Shown piece by piece: positions 9,562 through 18,241 of a DNA stretch of 64,000 bases (positions are counted from its first letter, which is position 1; the number at the start of each line of letters is the position of its first letter). The DNA is taken from contig NZ_CP067393.1 in the NCBI RefSeq assembly GCF_016653615.1, positions 3,115,673 through 3,179,672 on the forward strand. The letters are read 5' to 3'. This DNA comes from Entomomonas asaccharolytica (GTDB taxonomy: Bacteria > Pseudomonadota > Gammaproteobacteria > Pseudomonadales > Pseudomonadaceae). The position numbers and the translations under genes are program-made. The notes beneath the pieces were generated by a model. The model was not told the DNA's origin, ran no database searches, and worked only from the letters and a program-made list of their open reading frames with translations.

Positions 9562-10356
9562 ATGGGTTTTTTAACAGGTAAGCGTGCGTTAATTGTTGGT
9601 GTTGCAAGTAAATTATCAATCGCTTCTGGTATTGCTGCTGCTATGCATCGTGAAGGTGCAGAACTAGCCTTCACTTATCAAAATGATAAATTGAAAGGTC
9701 GTGTAGAAGAATTTGCTGAAGGCTGGGGTTCGAGCAAAGATTTGTGCTTTCCATGTGATGTAGCTAGTGATGAACAGATTGAACAAGTATTTGTTGATCT
9801 TGGTAAAAAATGGGATGGTATTGATATTATTGTGCATGCAGTAGGTTTTGCACCAGGCGACCAATTAGATGGCGACTTCACCGCAGTGACTAACCGTGAA
9901 GGTTTCAAAATTGCTCATGATATTAGCTCATACAGCTTTGTTGCTCTAGCGAAAGCTGGCCGTAAAATGCTAGAAGGCCGTAACGGTTCATTATTAACTC
10001 TTTCTTATCTTGGCGCTGAGCGCACTATGCCTAACTACAATGTTATGGGTATGGCAAAAGCTAGCCTTGAAGCTGGTGTACGTTACCTAGCAGGTAGCCT
10101 TGGCCCAGAAGGTATACGTGTTAATGCTATTTCTGCTGGTCCTATCCGTACTTTGGCTGCTTCTGGTATTAAAAGCTTCCGTAAAATGTTAGCGGCTAAT
10201 GAACGCCAAACGCCTCTTCGTCGTAATGTAACTATTGATGAAGTAGGTAATGCTGCTGCTTTCTTATGTTCAGATTTAGCTTCTGGTATTTCTGGTGAAA
10301 TCCTTTATGTAGATGGTGGTTTCAACACAACTGCTATGGGTACCTTAGAAGACTAA
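9562..10356 (+). CDS. fabI: Enoyl-[acyl-carrier-protein] reductase (NADH), FabI
   Basis: 264 aa SDR-fold enzyme for the last reduction in each cycle of type II fatty-acid elongation; the target of triclosan-type inhibitors. The FabI-type cofactor motif [13 protein letters not shown] replaces the classical GxxxGxG. The catalytic Tyr-x6-Lys is seen in YNVMGMAK, and the C-terminal GGFNTTAMG is typical. A GAGGA ribosome site lies within the end of nppD. The nppABCD-fabI order is conserved in Pseudomonas, so fabI may be partly expressed from the transporter transcript. A hairpin follows the stop. Confidence 0.97.
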   Translation: MGFLTGKRALIVGVASKLSIASGIAAAMHREGAELAFTYQNDKLKGRVEEFAEGWGSSKDLCFPCDVASDEQIEQVFVDLGKKWDGIDIIVHAVGFAPGDQLDGDFTAVTNREGFKIAHDISSYSFVALAKAGRKMLEGRNGSLLTLSYLGAERTMPNYNVMGMAKASLEAGVRYLAGSLGPEGIRVNAISAGPIRTLAASGIKSFRKMLAANERQTPLRRNVTIDEVGNAAAFLCSDLASGISGEILYVDGGFNTTAMGTLED

Positions 10357-10364
10357 TTCTACTC

Positions 10365-10388
10365 ACCATCCAGCTTCTGCTGGATGGT
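10365..10388 (+). terminator. Hairpin terminator after fabI
   Basis: ACCATCCAGC / GCTGGATGGT form a perfect 10-bp stem with a TTCT loop, 8 bases after the fabI stop. The following tract (attaccttattt) is only moderately T-rich, so termination may be incomplete. Confidence 0.7.
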
Positions 10389-10410
10389 ATTACCTTATTT
10401 CAATTAACAG

Positions 10411-10514
10411 TACAGCTTTTGCTATATCATTTTAGACAAAGCGAATGACGAAGACATTACCACCTAGTCCACAAAGTCATTCAATGATGTATAAAAGTGT
10501 AGCGCAATAGTGAT
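10411..10514. repeat. MITE-like palindromic repeat, copy A
   Basis: A roughly 104-bp intergenic element that aligns with 37299-37404. The first 39 bases match at 32 positions without gaps, and the last 40 or so match almost as well (GTCATTCAA, then GTATAAAA, then GCAATAG). The ends are imperfect inverted repeats of each other, and an inner AATGAC/GTCATT pair lies inside. It encodes nothing. It sits between the fabI terminator and the DUF1302 gene, ending about 20 bases before that start codon, so it may supply or disturb its leader. Confidence 0.7.
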
Positions 10515-10534
10515 AGCTAGGGAAATACCTAAAG

Positions 10535-12283
10535 ATGCCGTTATACCAACAGCCTTTTTTTGTTAGCTCCCTGCTAATAGTACTAGTCAGCCTAAATGCC
10601 AATGCCCTTCCTTTTAGTATTGGTCCTGTAGAAGGACAATTTGAAACTGAATTCTCTATCAAAAATAGCTGGGCAACTGCCAAAGCAGACCATAATCTTA
10701 TAGGTCGTAACAATGGTGGTAGGGGTTTAGCTACAACCAATGACAATAATAGATTAAATTTTAAAAAAGGCGATAGCTTTTCCCGATTATTTAAGGGCAA
10801 ACACAGTATGCACCTTAAATATGACAACTATGGCTTGCTTATTAGTGGTCAATACTGGTATGACTTTGTAGAAAAAAACCAACGGCAACCTTTTGCCAAT
10901 ATTAGTGATCGTGGTCGCTATATTAGTTCACGGTCTTCAGGGGCAGAATTACAACAAGCTTTTGTGTACCACCACTACCAACTAGCTGATAAACAAGGCA
11001 CCGTTCGTTTAGGTCGACAATTACTTAATTGGGGAGAGGAACGTTTTATTACAGGTGGTATTAATGTAATCAATCCTATTGATAACCGAGAAGGCTGGCG
11101 TTCAGATATGAATACTCGTGCTGAACGCACACCTGTGAATTTACTGTCTTTTTCCCAACAGCTCACTCAAAACCTTTCTACTGAATTTTTTTATCAACTG
11201 GATTGGCGCCCTGCTGTTTCTGAAAATTGTAATTCTTTTTTCGCCACTAACGACTATACAACCCATGGCTGTACAGATAACTTACGCGTATTACGTTCCA
11301 CCAATCAATTATCTAGTGCTGATTTGGCTGCTCTTACAGGTGTTAATATAAATAATGAAGGCGTTTTATTACGACGTGAAAAAGATAAACGAGCTAAAAC
11401 TTCTGGACAATTTGGTATAGCCGTCAATTATTATGCTGAACCAATTGCTACAGATTTAGGTTTCTATTTTATTAATTATCATAGCCGTACAGGCTTTATC
11501 AATGGTCGTTCAGCCAATCAAACGGCAATTAACCAAGCAACAAGTTTAGGCCAACTTGCTCCAGAATGGTTAGCAGGCCATTCGAGTTACTTTATTGACT
11601 ATCCTGAAAATATTCATCTATATGGGATTAGTTTTACTAAAGATATTAGTGCCGATTTAATATGGCGCGGTGAATTTAGTTATCGACCCAATAAGCCCAT
11701 TCAAATTAGTCCTATTGAACTATTTAAAAATACCCTTGGTGAAACCAATACTTTAACAGCCAATCAAAAAATTAGAGGCTATGATCGTAAACGGGTGAGT
11801 CAATTACAAACCAGCTTAACTAAAACAGCTAATGAAGTAATGGGAGCCAAAACCTTTTACTTAACTTCTGCGCTAGGCATGACTTATATTGCTGGTCTCA
11901 GTCAGCAAACTTTGTATGGCCGTGATGCCGTATTTGGTAGTGGCTATGATTGCACAATTAGCACACGCTATTGTGAAAAAGATGGCTTCACTACTCGTTT
12001 TGCTTGGGGTTATCGAATCCAAGGCGAATGGCAATACCAAGATATTTTGTTACCCCGTTTAACGCTAAAACCTAGTATAAGTTGGTTGCACGATGTACAA
12101 GGTTATTCACCAAGCAATGAGGCTACTTTTGTAGAAGCACGTAAAGCGATTAGTTTAGGTGTAACGGCAGAATATCTAAAAACTTACTATGTCACTTTAA
12201 ACTACACCAATTTCTTTGGTGGTCGCTATAACACTTGGTCAGATAGAGATTTCGCCAGTCTAGAAATAGGTTTAAAATTCTAA
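10535..12283 (+). CDS. DUF1302 family protein, predicted outer-membrane associated
   Basis: 582 aa. The signal peptide is about residues 1-24 (NANA-LPF). DUF1302-type features include an N-terminal FETEFSIKNSWATAKADHNLIG segment, an RLGRQLLNWGEERFITGGINVINP motif and many alternating aromatic strands ending in F (LEIGLKF), as in outer-membrane barrels. In pseudomonads DUF1302 proteins usually sit beside a DUF1329 lipoprotein and have been tied to outer-membrane or hydrophobic-compound functions. No DUF1329 gene is adjacent here. The start is preceded by the repeat element and a weak AGGG. Confidence 0.85.
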   Translation: MPLYQQPFFVSSLLIVLVSLNANALPFSIGPVEGQFETEFSIKNSWATAKADHNLIGRNNGGRGLATTNDNNRLNFKKGDSFSRLFKGKHSMHLKYDNYGLLISGQYWYDFVEKNQRQPFANISDRGRYISSRSSGAELQQAFVYHHYQLADKQGTVRLGRQLLNWGEERFITGGINVINPIDNREGWRSDMNTRAERTPVNLLSFSQQLTQNLSTEFFYQLDWRPAVSENCNSFFATNDYTTHGCTDNLRVLRSTNQLSSADLAALTGVNINNEGVLLRREKDKRAKTSGQFGIAVNYYAEPIATDLGFYFINYHSRTGFINGRSANQTAINQATSLGQLAPEWLAGHSSYFIDYPENIHLYGISFTKDISADLIWRGEFSYRPNKPIQISPIELFKNTLGETNTLTANQKIRGYDRKRVSQLQTSLTKTANEVMGAKTFYLTSALGMTYIAGLSQQTLYGRDAVFGSGYDCTISTRYCEKDGFTTRFAWGYRIQGEWQYQDILLPRLTLKPSISWLHDVQGYSPSNEATFVEARKAISLGVTAEYLKTYYVTLNYTNFFGGRYNTWSDRDFASLEIGLKF

Positions 12284-12376
12284 ATAAAACTTTTCTACTA
12301 AAGTATTCTCTAAGCCTCTATTACTCTTTATAAAAAACACTAAAATATCACTTTTAACTATCATAGAGAATCAATC

Positions 12377-12718
12377 ATGCCCGTTTGGTTAATTACTGCA
12401 TTAATGCTTACCGTATCTAATTTATTTATGACTTTTGCATGGTATGGCCATTTACGCAGCATGCAAAGTAAACCATGGATTATTGCGGCTTTAGTAAGTT
12501 GGGTAATTGCGTTAGGAGAATACTTAATTCAAGTACCTGCTAATCGAATTGGTTATACCCAACTTTCTTTAGGGCAATTAAAAATTATGCAAGAAGTGAT
12601 TACCCTTGCAGTATTCGTACCCTTTAGCATTTATGTGATGAACCAACCCCTAAAACTCGATTACCTATGGGCTGGAATCTGTATGATGGGTGCAGTGTTT
12701 TTTATCTTTCGCAGCTAA
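12377..12718 (+). CDS. DMT-superfamily small membrane protein (DUF486)
   Basis: 113 aa with four predicted membrane helices (about 5-24, 31-50, 68-88, 95-111). It carries the DUF486 hallmarks TFAWYGHL near residue 19 and AEYLIQVPANRIGY-like text (GEYLIQVPANRIGY) near residue 47. Such proteins resemble half-size drug/metabolite transporters and probably dimerise. The substrate is unknown. It stands alone between the DUF1302 gene and rnhB. Confidence 0.88.
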   Translation: MPVWLITALMLTVSNLFMTFAWYGHLRSMQSKPWIIAALVSWVIALGEYLIQVPANRIGYTQLSLGQLKIMQEVITLAVFVPFSIYVMNQPLKLDYLWAGICMMGAVFFIFRS

Positions 12719-12807
12719 TAACTGTATTACAATAATATAAACTAGAGCAAAATATCATTGATTAAGTTTACTGCTATAATTAATCAATTAATGTCAAAGG
12801 TAATACA

Positions 12808-13425
12808 ATGCAATTAGGATTAGATTTTAATTTAGTGGAAGATTTAATAGCAGGTGTTGATGAAGTGGGCAGAGGCCCTTTATGCGGCCCAGTAGTGACA
12901 GCAGCCGTTATTCTTGACCCCAGTAAACCTATTGCTGGCTTAAATGACTCTAAAAAACTGTCTGAAAAAAAACGTGAATCTCTATTTGAAGAAATTAAAC
13001 AAAAGGCATTAGCATGGTCTATTGCGCGCGCAGAAGTTGCAGAAGTAGATGAACTAAATATTTTACATGCTACTATGTTAGCCATGAAACGTGCAGTAGA
13101 AGGTTTAAAAATAACGCCGAAACTGGCTTTAATTGATGGCAATAGATGCCCCCAATTAAATATACCCTGCTCTGCAGTGATTAAAGGGGATGCAACCGTT
13201 CCTGCCATTGCTGCTGCTTCCATTCTCGCCAAAGTAAGCCGTGACAGAGAAATGGTAGAACTGGACAAACAATATCCAGGCTACGGTATAGCAGGCCATA
13301 AAGGCTATCCAACAGCTACTCATTTAGCTGCGCTACAGCAACTAGGCCCAACTATTATTCATCGCTACTCATTTGCACCAGTACGAATGGCTGCTGAATT
13401 AATTAAAGAAAGAACTTCCTTATGA
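12808..13425 (+). CDS. rnhB: Ribonuclease HII
   Basis: 205 aa, standard RNase HII length. It cleaves RNA in RNA-DNA hybrids and single ribonucleotides in DNA. The acidic catalytic set is visible: D18-E19 in [20 protein letters not shown], Asp in LIDGNRCP, and Asp in [12 protein letters not shown]. The C-terminal [12 protein letters not shown] block is conserved. AAAGGT serves as ribosome site. In Pseudomonas rnhB follows lpxB on the same strand. Here it is on the opposite strand and overlaps tcdA by ATGA. Confidence 0.97.
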   Translation: MQLGLDFNLVEDLIAGVDEVGRGPLCGPVVTAAVILDPSKPIAGLNDSKKLSEKKRESLFEEIKQKALAWSIARAEVAEVDELNILHATMLAMKRAVEGLKITPKLALIDGNRCPQLNIPCSAVIKGDATVPAIAAASILAKVSRDREMVELDKQYPGYGIAGHKGYPTATHLAALQQLGPTIIHRYSFAPVRMAAELIKERTSL

Positions 13426-14228
13426 TAGACCCTCGTTTTGCAGGTATTGCACGCTTATATGGTGAGCAGGGGTTAGCTCGCCTGCAAAAGGCACATATCG
13501 CTGTTGTGGGTATCGGTGGTGTAGGCTCTTGGGCAGCAGAAGCACTAGCTAGAACTGGAGTTGGTGAACTGACTTTAATTGACTTGGATGATATTTGTAT
13601 CTCCAATACTAATCGTCAATTACATACACTACAAATGGATGTCGGCAAAACCAAAGTAGAGATAATGGCGGAACGTATTCAACAAATTAATCCAATTTGC
13701 AAAGTACATCCCGTTATCGATTTTGTTACTCGCGATACCATGGCAGAGATAATTCATAATGATTTAGATGGTGTTATTGATTGTATAGATAGTGTAACCT
13801 CTAAAGCTGCCTTAATTGCTTGGTGTAAACGTCGCAAAATCCAAATTATTACAACAGGTGGCGCAGGCGGACAAATAGACCCAACTCAAATCCAGATTAC
13901 TGATTTAAATAAAACTTATAATGATCCTCTAGCAGCAAAAGTTCGTTCTTTATTACGTCGAGATTACGGTTTTTCTAAAACGGCTGGCCGTCATTACAGT
14001 GTGCCTTGCGTGTTTTCTACAGAGCAATTACGTTACCCACAAGCAGATGGTACTGTTTGCCAAGCTAAGGGATTTACTGGTGATGGGACTCGTTTAGATT
14101 GTTCAGGTGGTTTTGGTGCAGTCACCATGGTTACCGCTAGTTTTGGCATGGCCGCAGCTGCAAAAATGGTAGAAAAAATAGTGAATGGTTCCCGTCGTCC
14201 TAGTGAACGACAATCACTTAAGAGTTAA
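13422..14228 (+). CDS. tcdA: tRNA threonylcarbamoyladenosine dehydratase
   Basis: 268 aa E1-like (ThiF/MoeB superfamily) enzyme, also called CsdL/YgdL. It cyclises t6A37 to ct6A in ANN-decoding tRNAs using ATP. The ATP/adenylation motif is [17 protein letters not shown] (about 30-46), followed by [13 protein letters not shown] and the [12 protein letters not shown] segment. The C-terminal [15 protein letters not shown] region is typical of TcdA. It is translationally coupled to rnhB (4-base overlap), and its end overlaps the convergent lpxB by 11 bases. Confidence 0.95.
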   Translation: MIDPRFAGIARLYGEQGLARLQKAHIAVVGIGGVGSWAAEALARTGVGELTLIDLDDICISNTNRQLHTLQMDVGKTKVEIMAERIQQINPICKVHPVIDFVTRDTMAEIIHNDLDGVIDCIDSVTSKAALIAWCKRRKIQIITTGGAGGQIDPTQIQITDLNKTYNDPLAAKVRSLLRRDYGFSKTAGRHYSVPCVFSTEQLRYPQADGTVCQAKGFTGDGTRLDCSGGFGAVTMVTASFGMAAAAKMVEKIVNGSRRPSERQSLKS

Positions 14229-15390
14229 TTAAGTTAAGTGTTGCTGTAGCAGCTTTTTCAGAAGCATTTTGCCGCAAAGTTAAATGAATAGCTTTGAAAT
14301 TATCTGTTTGCTCTTTAGTTTTGCCATCTAGTAACGGTTGTAATTCAGCAAACAACTTATCAGGTTCCGCTTGTTCTTGAATCATCTCTGGTACTAATAA
14401 TCTTCCAGCTAAGATATTAGGCAAAGAAACATAAGGTGTTTTTACCAAACGTTTTGCAATCCAATAGGTGAGAGAAGCCAATTTATAAGCTACTACCATT
14501 GGTCGCTCATAAAGTAATGCTTCTAAGGTAGCTGTACCAGAAGCAATTAATACTACATCACAAGCAGCTAAAGCCTCATGAGACTGTCCATCCAGTAAAG
14601 TAATAGGCAGTTGATAATAGACCAATAATTGCTCAATCTGTTCTTTACGCTGTTGATTGGCACAAGGTATAACAAATTTTACAGTGGGATAATGCTTGAA
14701 AATAATATCTGCTGTTTTAAGAAATACAGGTGCTAACCGACTAACTTCCCCACCTCGGCTACCTGGCATTAATGCAACCACTTTATTATCTTGAGCTATA
14801 CCCAATTTTGTTTTAGCAGCCGCTCTATCAACTTCTAAGGGGATTGTATTTGCTAATGGATGACCTACAAAACAAACAGGCACATCATATTTCTCATAAA
14901 ACTTAGCTTCAAAAGGAAATAATGTTAATACCAAGTCACAGGCTTTTTTTATTTTAAAAACACGTTTTTGCTTCCATGCCCATACAGAGGGACTCACATA
15001 GTGAATGGTTTTAATGCCTGCTTCCCGTAGTTTTAGTTCAATACCTAGATTAAAATCAGGGGCATCAATACCTATAAACACATCCGGTTTAGCCGCGATA
15101 ATGTCTTTAATTAATTTAGCACGACGTTTGATAAGTTCAGGCAAACGGCCTAAAACTTCTACCAAACCCATAATAGAAAGACGCTCCATAGGGAACATAG
15201 AAACCAGTCCTTCAGCTTCCATTTTAGGGCCACCAACACCAATAAATTGTATATTGGGATGCTGTTGTTTAAGGGAGGCCATTAAGCCAGCGCCTAAAAT
15301 ATCACCTGAAGCCTCTCCTGCTACTAGCGCTATACAAAGAGGCTGGGTATTAGCGTGTAATTCCACGCTTGGAATTGATGATTGAGTCAC
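14218..15390 (-). CDS. lpxB: Lipid-A-disaccharide synthase
   Basis: 390 aa GT-B (GT19) glycosyltransferase that joins UDP-2,3-diacyl-GlcN and lipid X into the tetraacyl disaccharide of lipid A at the inner membrane. It shows the N-terminal [15 protein letters not shown] motif, [23 protein letters not shown] and [10 protein letters not shown]. The start is GTG (15388-15390), inside the lpxA coding end with a 41-base overlap and GAGG about 15 bases upstream. GTG 15366 is an in-frame alternative. It is the last gene of the lpx operon and has no visible terminator. Confidence 0.95.
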   Translation of the reverse strand: MTQSSIPSVELHANTQPLCIALVAGEASGDILGAGLMASLKQQHPNIQFIGVGGPKMEAEGLVSMFPMERLSIMGLVEVLGRLPELIKRRAKLIKDIIAAKPDVFIGIDAPDFNLGIELKLREAGIKTIHYVSPSVWAWKQKRVFKIKKACDLVLTLFPFEAKFYEKYDVPVCFVGHPLANTIPLEVDRAAAKTKLGIAQDNKVVALMPGSRGGEVSRLAPVFLKTADIIFKHYPTVKFVIPCANQQRKEQIEQLLVYYQLPITLLDGQSHEALAACDVVLIASGTATLEALLYERPMVVAYKLASLTYWIAKRLVKTPYVSLPNILAGRLLVPEMIQEQAEPDKLFAELQPLLDGKTKEQTDNFKAIHLTLRQNASEKAATATLNLINS

Positions 15391-16126
15391 GGAATAAAGC
15401 GACCTCGGTATATTGATTCGCTAAATCAGCTAATTCATTAATAGCTTGTTCTGTTGTTAATCCTTTACGATAAACAATTTTATATGCTGTTCGTAAAGCA
15501 TGAATAACATCATCAGCAAAGCCTTTGCGATGCAACCCTTCAAAATTCATGCTTCGTGCTTCAGCAGGGTTACCTAATACTAAAACAAAAGCAGGTACAT
15601 CTTTACTAATAAAAGAAGCTGCCCCTAAGAAGCTATAAGCTCCAATATGGCAATTTTGATGCACTAAAGCATAACCACCTAATATTGCCCAGTCACCCAC
15701 ATGGCAATGACCTGCAACACCAGAATTATTCACCATAATCACATGGTTACCAATCACTGAGTCATGCCCAATATGGACATAAGCCATAATTAAATTATGA
15801 TTACCAATAGTGGTTTCACTGCGATCTTGAATCGTTCCGCGGTGAATAGTTACCCCTTCACGAATAATATTATGGTCACCTATCACTAAACGTGTAGGTT
15901 CACCTTTATATTTCATATCTGGTGTATCTTCACCTACAGAAGAAAATTGATAAATATGATTATGACACCCTATCTTGGTAGGGCCTTTGATAATAACATG
16001 AGATTCTATTACTGTTCCTTCACCGATCTCTACATCTGGACCAACAATAGACCATGGACCAACTTTAACGTTATCCGCTAATTTAGCCTTAGGATCTACA
16101 ATAGCTCGTGAATCAATCAAAGTCAT
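15350..16126 (-). CDS. lpxA: UDP-N-acetylglucosamine O-acyltransferase
   Basis: 258 aa left-handed beta-helix trimer that performs the first step of lipid A synthesis (3-O-acylation of UDP-GlcNAc by 3-hydroxyacyl-ACP). Hexapeptide repeats run through residues 10-180. The catalytic His lies in [13 protein letters not shown], and the C-terminus [13 protein letters not shown] closely resembles the Pseudomonas enzyme. The start ATG at 16126 ([12 protein letters not shown]) overlaps the fabZ stop as ATGA. A longer frame to 16144 lies inside fabZ and was not used. Confidence 0.97.
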   Translation of the reverse strand: MTLIDSRAIVDPKAKLADNVKVGPWSIVGPDVEIGEGTVIESHVIIKGPTKIGCHNHIYQFSSVGEDTPDMKYKGEPTRLVIGDHNIIREGVTIHRGTIQDRSETTIGNHNLIMAYVHIGHDSVIGNHVIMVNNSGVAGHCHVGDWAILGGYALVHQNCHIGAYSFLGAASFISKDVPAFVLVLGNPAEARSMNFEGLHRKGFADDVIHALRTAYKIVYRKGLTTEQAINELADLANQYTEVALFRDSIINSKRGITR

Positions 16127-16575
16127 AATTTGCGTTCCGCACAAATTACCTCAGAAGCAGCCACTTCTTTACCATCAACTAGAGCTTGGCACTCAAACTT
16201 CCAAATAGTACGCTTAGCACCTAAAAACTTAGCTCTTAATTCTAATTTATCACCAGGTAATACTGGCTGACGAATTCTTAATTTATCAGTGCCTACAAAG
16301 TAATACAAAGTACCATCAGTAGGTTTTTGCCCCATCATTTTAAAGCTTAAAATTCCTGCTGCTTGTGCCATAGCTTCCAATACCAACACACCTGGCATAA
16401 TAGGATGGTTAGGGAAATGACCTTCAAAAAATGGTTCATTAATTGTGACGTTTTTATAAGCACGGATAGTTTTTACTTCACCATCAATATCTAACTCTTC
16501 GACGCGGTCTACCAATAAAAATGGGTAACGTTGCGGTAAATGTTCAAAAATCTCTTTAATATCCATCTTCATCAA
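16123..16575 (-). CDS. fabZ: 3-hydroxyacyl-[ACP] dehydratase FabZ
   Basis: 150 aa hot-dog fold dehydratase of type II fatty-acid synthesis. The catalytic His and Glu lie in [20 protein letters not shown], and [13 protein letters not shown] near the N-terminus is a family hallmark. Three Met codons (MMKM) leave the exact start uncertain by up to three residues. It lies between lpxD and lpxA, so one transcript balances use of hydroxyacyl-ACP between phospholipid and lipid A synthesis. Confidence 0.97.
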   Translation of the reverse strand: MMKMDIKEIFEHLPQRYPFLLVDRVEELDIDGEVKTIRAYKNVTINEPFFEGHFPNHPIMPGVLVLEAMAQAAGILSFKMMGQKPTDGTLYYFVGTDKLRIRQPVLPGDKLELRAKFLGAKRTIWKFECQALVDGKEVAASEVICAERKL

Positions 16576-16632
16576 TGCGGACCTATCTAATATTGTAATT
16601 TAACCGAGCAGTATATTATAAAAGCCACTAAA

Positions 16633-17679
16633 TTATGAAGAACTTTTATCGTTTTGCTCTACTTCTGCTAATCTTTTTTCTAGCTGTTGTATCTTGCGCG
16701 CCATCTCATCCAAATGACGAAAACGAGCAACACTTTTACGCCATTCGGCAGATGTCTGCATAGAAGTACCTGAAGAATAAGTACCTGGCTCGGAAATAGA
16801 TCTAGTGACCATCGTCATACCTGTTAATATAACATTGTCACAAATCTCCAAATGACCTGCCATGCCAACACTACCACCAATAATACAACGCTTGCCAATC
16901 TTGGTACTACCTGAAATACCAACACAAGCTGCCATTGCAGTATGGTCACCAATTTGTACATTATGACCAATCATAATTTGGTTATCTAACTTAACGTCAT
17001 TACCAATAATAGTATCTGCCAATGCGCCACGATCAACTGTAGTATTAGCTCCAATTTCGACATCATCACCTAATGTAACGCCGCCAATTTGGGCTATTCT
17101 AAACCAATTTCCTTTTTCAATCGCAAAACCAAAGCCTTCACCACCAATCACAGCACCTGATTGTATTACCACTCGTTTACCGATCTTAACGTCATGGTAT
17201 AAAGTAGCACGAGGAGCAAGCCAGCCATCTTCACCTATTACACAACGAGCACCAATAAAACAATGGGCACTAATCACCGTTCTTGCACCAATAACTACAT
17301 CTGCTTCAATAACGGCATGAGCGCCAATACTCGCTGTAGGATCAATTTTCACTGAATCAGCAATAACTGCTGTAGGATGAATACCTGCCTGACTAATAGG
17401 TTTAGTATCGAAGAGGTAAGAAATTTTGGCATACGTTAGATAAGGGTCATCTAATATAATGGCATTACCAACAAACATATCTGCTTGTTCTGCCTTAAGT
17501 AGAACAGCGCCTGCCTTGGTATCTAACAAATATTTCTTATATTGAGCATTCGCTAAAAAACTTAAATCATTTTCTGTGGCTGTTTGTAAACTGGCTAAGC
17601 CACTTACTGAGTGGTTTGGATCACCTTTAACAGTTCCATTAAATTTTTCTGCTAATTCCGCAAGCGTATATTTAGGCAT
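16633..17679 (-). CDS. lpxD: UDP-3-O-(3-hydroxyacyl)glucosamine N-acyltransferase
   Basis: 348 aa, near the usual 340-355. The N-terminal uridine-binding domain (about 1-100) is followed by left-handed beta-helix hexapeptides (about 105-300) with the catalytic His in [18 protein letters not shown]-terminal helix of coiled-coil character ([20 protein letters not shown]) packs the trimer. It adds the N-linked hydroxyacyl chain, the third step of lipid A synthesis. It lies 11 bases after skp. Confidence 0.97.
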   Translation of the reverse strand: MPKYTLAELAEKFNGTVKGDPNHSVSGLASLQTATENDLSFLANAQYKKYLLDTKAGAVLLKAEQADMFVGNAIILDDPYLTYAKISYLFDTKPISQAGIHPTAVIADSVKIDPTASIGAHAVIEADVVIGARTVISAHCFIGARCVIGEDGWLAPRATLYHDVKIGKRVVIQSGAVIGGEGFGFAIEKGNWFRIAQIGGVTLGDDVEIGANTTVDRGALADTIIGNDVKLDNQIMIGHNVQIGDHTAMAACVGISGSTKIGKRCIIGGSVGMAGHLEICDNVILTGMTMVTRSISEPGTYSSGTSMQTSAEWRKSVARFRHLDEMARKIQQLEKRLAEVEQNDKSSS

Positions 17680-17690
17680 AACAATTTGCC

Positions 17691-18194
17691 TTATTTCATT
17701 TTATTTAAACGATCAATCACTTGTTTAGTAATATCATATTGTGGCTTAACATCAACTACAGCACCACTTTCTAACACTAGATCATAGCCGCCAGCTTTCA
17801 ATGCATCTTCAACTGCTTTATCCAATTTTGGCTTGATAATCTTCAGCATATCTTGATCTGCTTTCATTTTACTGTCATTGAGTTCTTTAGACTGCATTTG
17901 GAAATCACGGGCTTTTTGATTAAGTTCAAGCTCTAAACGTTCACGTTCAGCTTGTTTCATCTTTGAGCCATTTTTAATTAAATTATCTTGTAATTTTTTC
18001 GCCTGCTCTTCTAATGATTTTAATTTAGTAATACGTGGACCAAATCTTTTCTCAGAATCTACAGCATATTTTTTGGCAACATCAGATTCTAATAATGCCA
18101 TCTGATAATTTAACACCGCTATTTTCATTTCAGCATAAGCTGGAGCACTAAATGCTAGAAAGGCAACTAACGCTAGCTTAGTAAGTTTATACAT
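17691..18194 (-). CDS. skp: Periplasmic OmpH/Skp-family chaperone
   Basis: 167 aa. The signal peptide is about residues 1-21 (APAYA), followed by [15 protein letters not shown] and a long charged coiled-coil (about 45-125), the jellyfish-like tentacles that hold unfolded outer-membrane proteins. The C-terminal [24 protein letters not shown] strand matches Skp/OmpH. It sits between bamA and lpxD as in most gammaproteobacteria and hands substrates to the BAM complex. Confidence 0.95.
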   Translation of the reverse strand: MYKLTKLALVAFLAFSAPAYAEMKIAVLNYQMALLESDVAKKYAVDSEKRFGPRITKLKSLEEQAKKLQDNLIKNGSKMKQAERERLELELNQKARDFQMQSKELNDSKMKADQDMLKIIKPKLDKAVEDALKAGGYDLVLESGAVVDVKPQYDITKQVIDRLNKMK

Positions 18195-18241
18195 AAATTT
18201 CGCTCCTAAAAACCTGTAATATTTTGCTTATAACCAATAAA

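Noticed and set aside
12780-13268. 162-aa frame antisense to rnhB
   Set aside because: rnhB is unmistakable on the other strand; the antisense frame is a codon-bias shadow rich in Ser and Ala.
15005-15385. 126-aa frame antisense to lpxB
   Set aside because: Shadow of the lpxB codon pattern.
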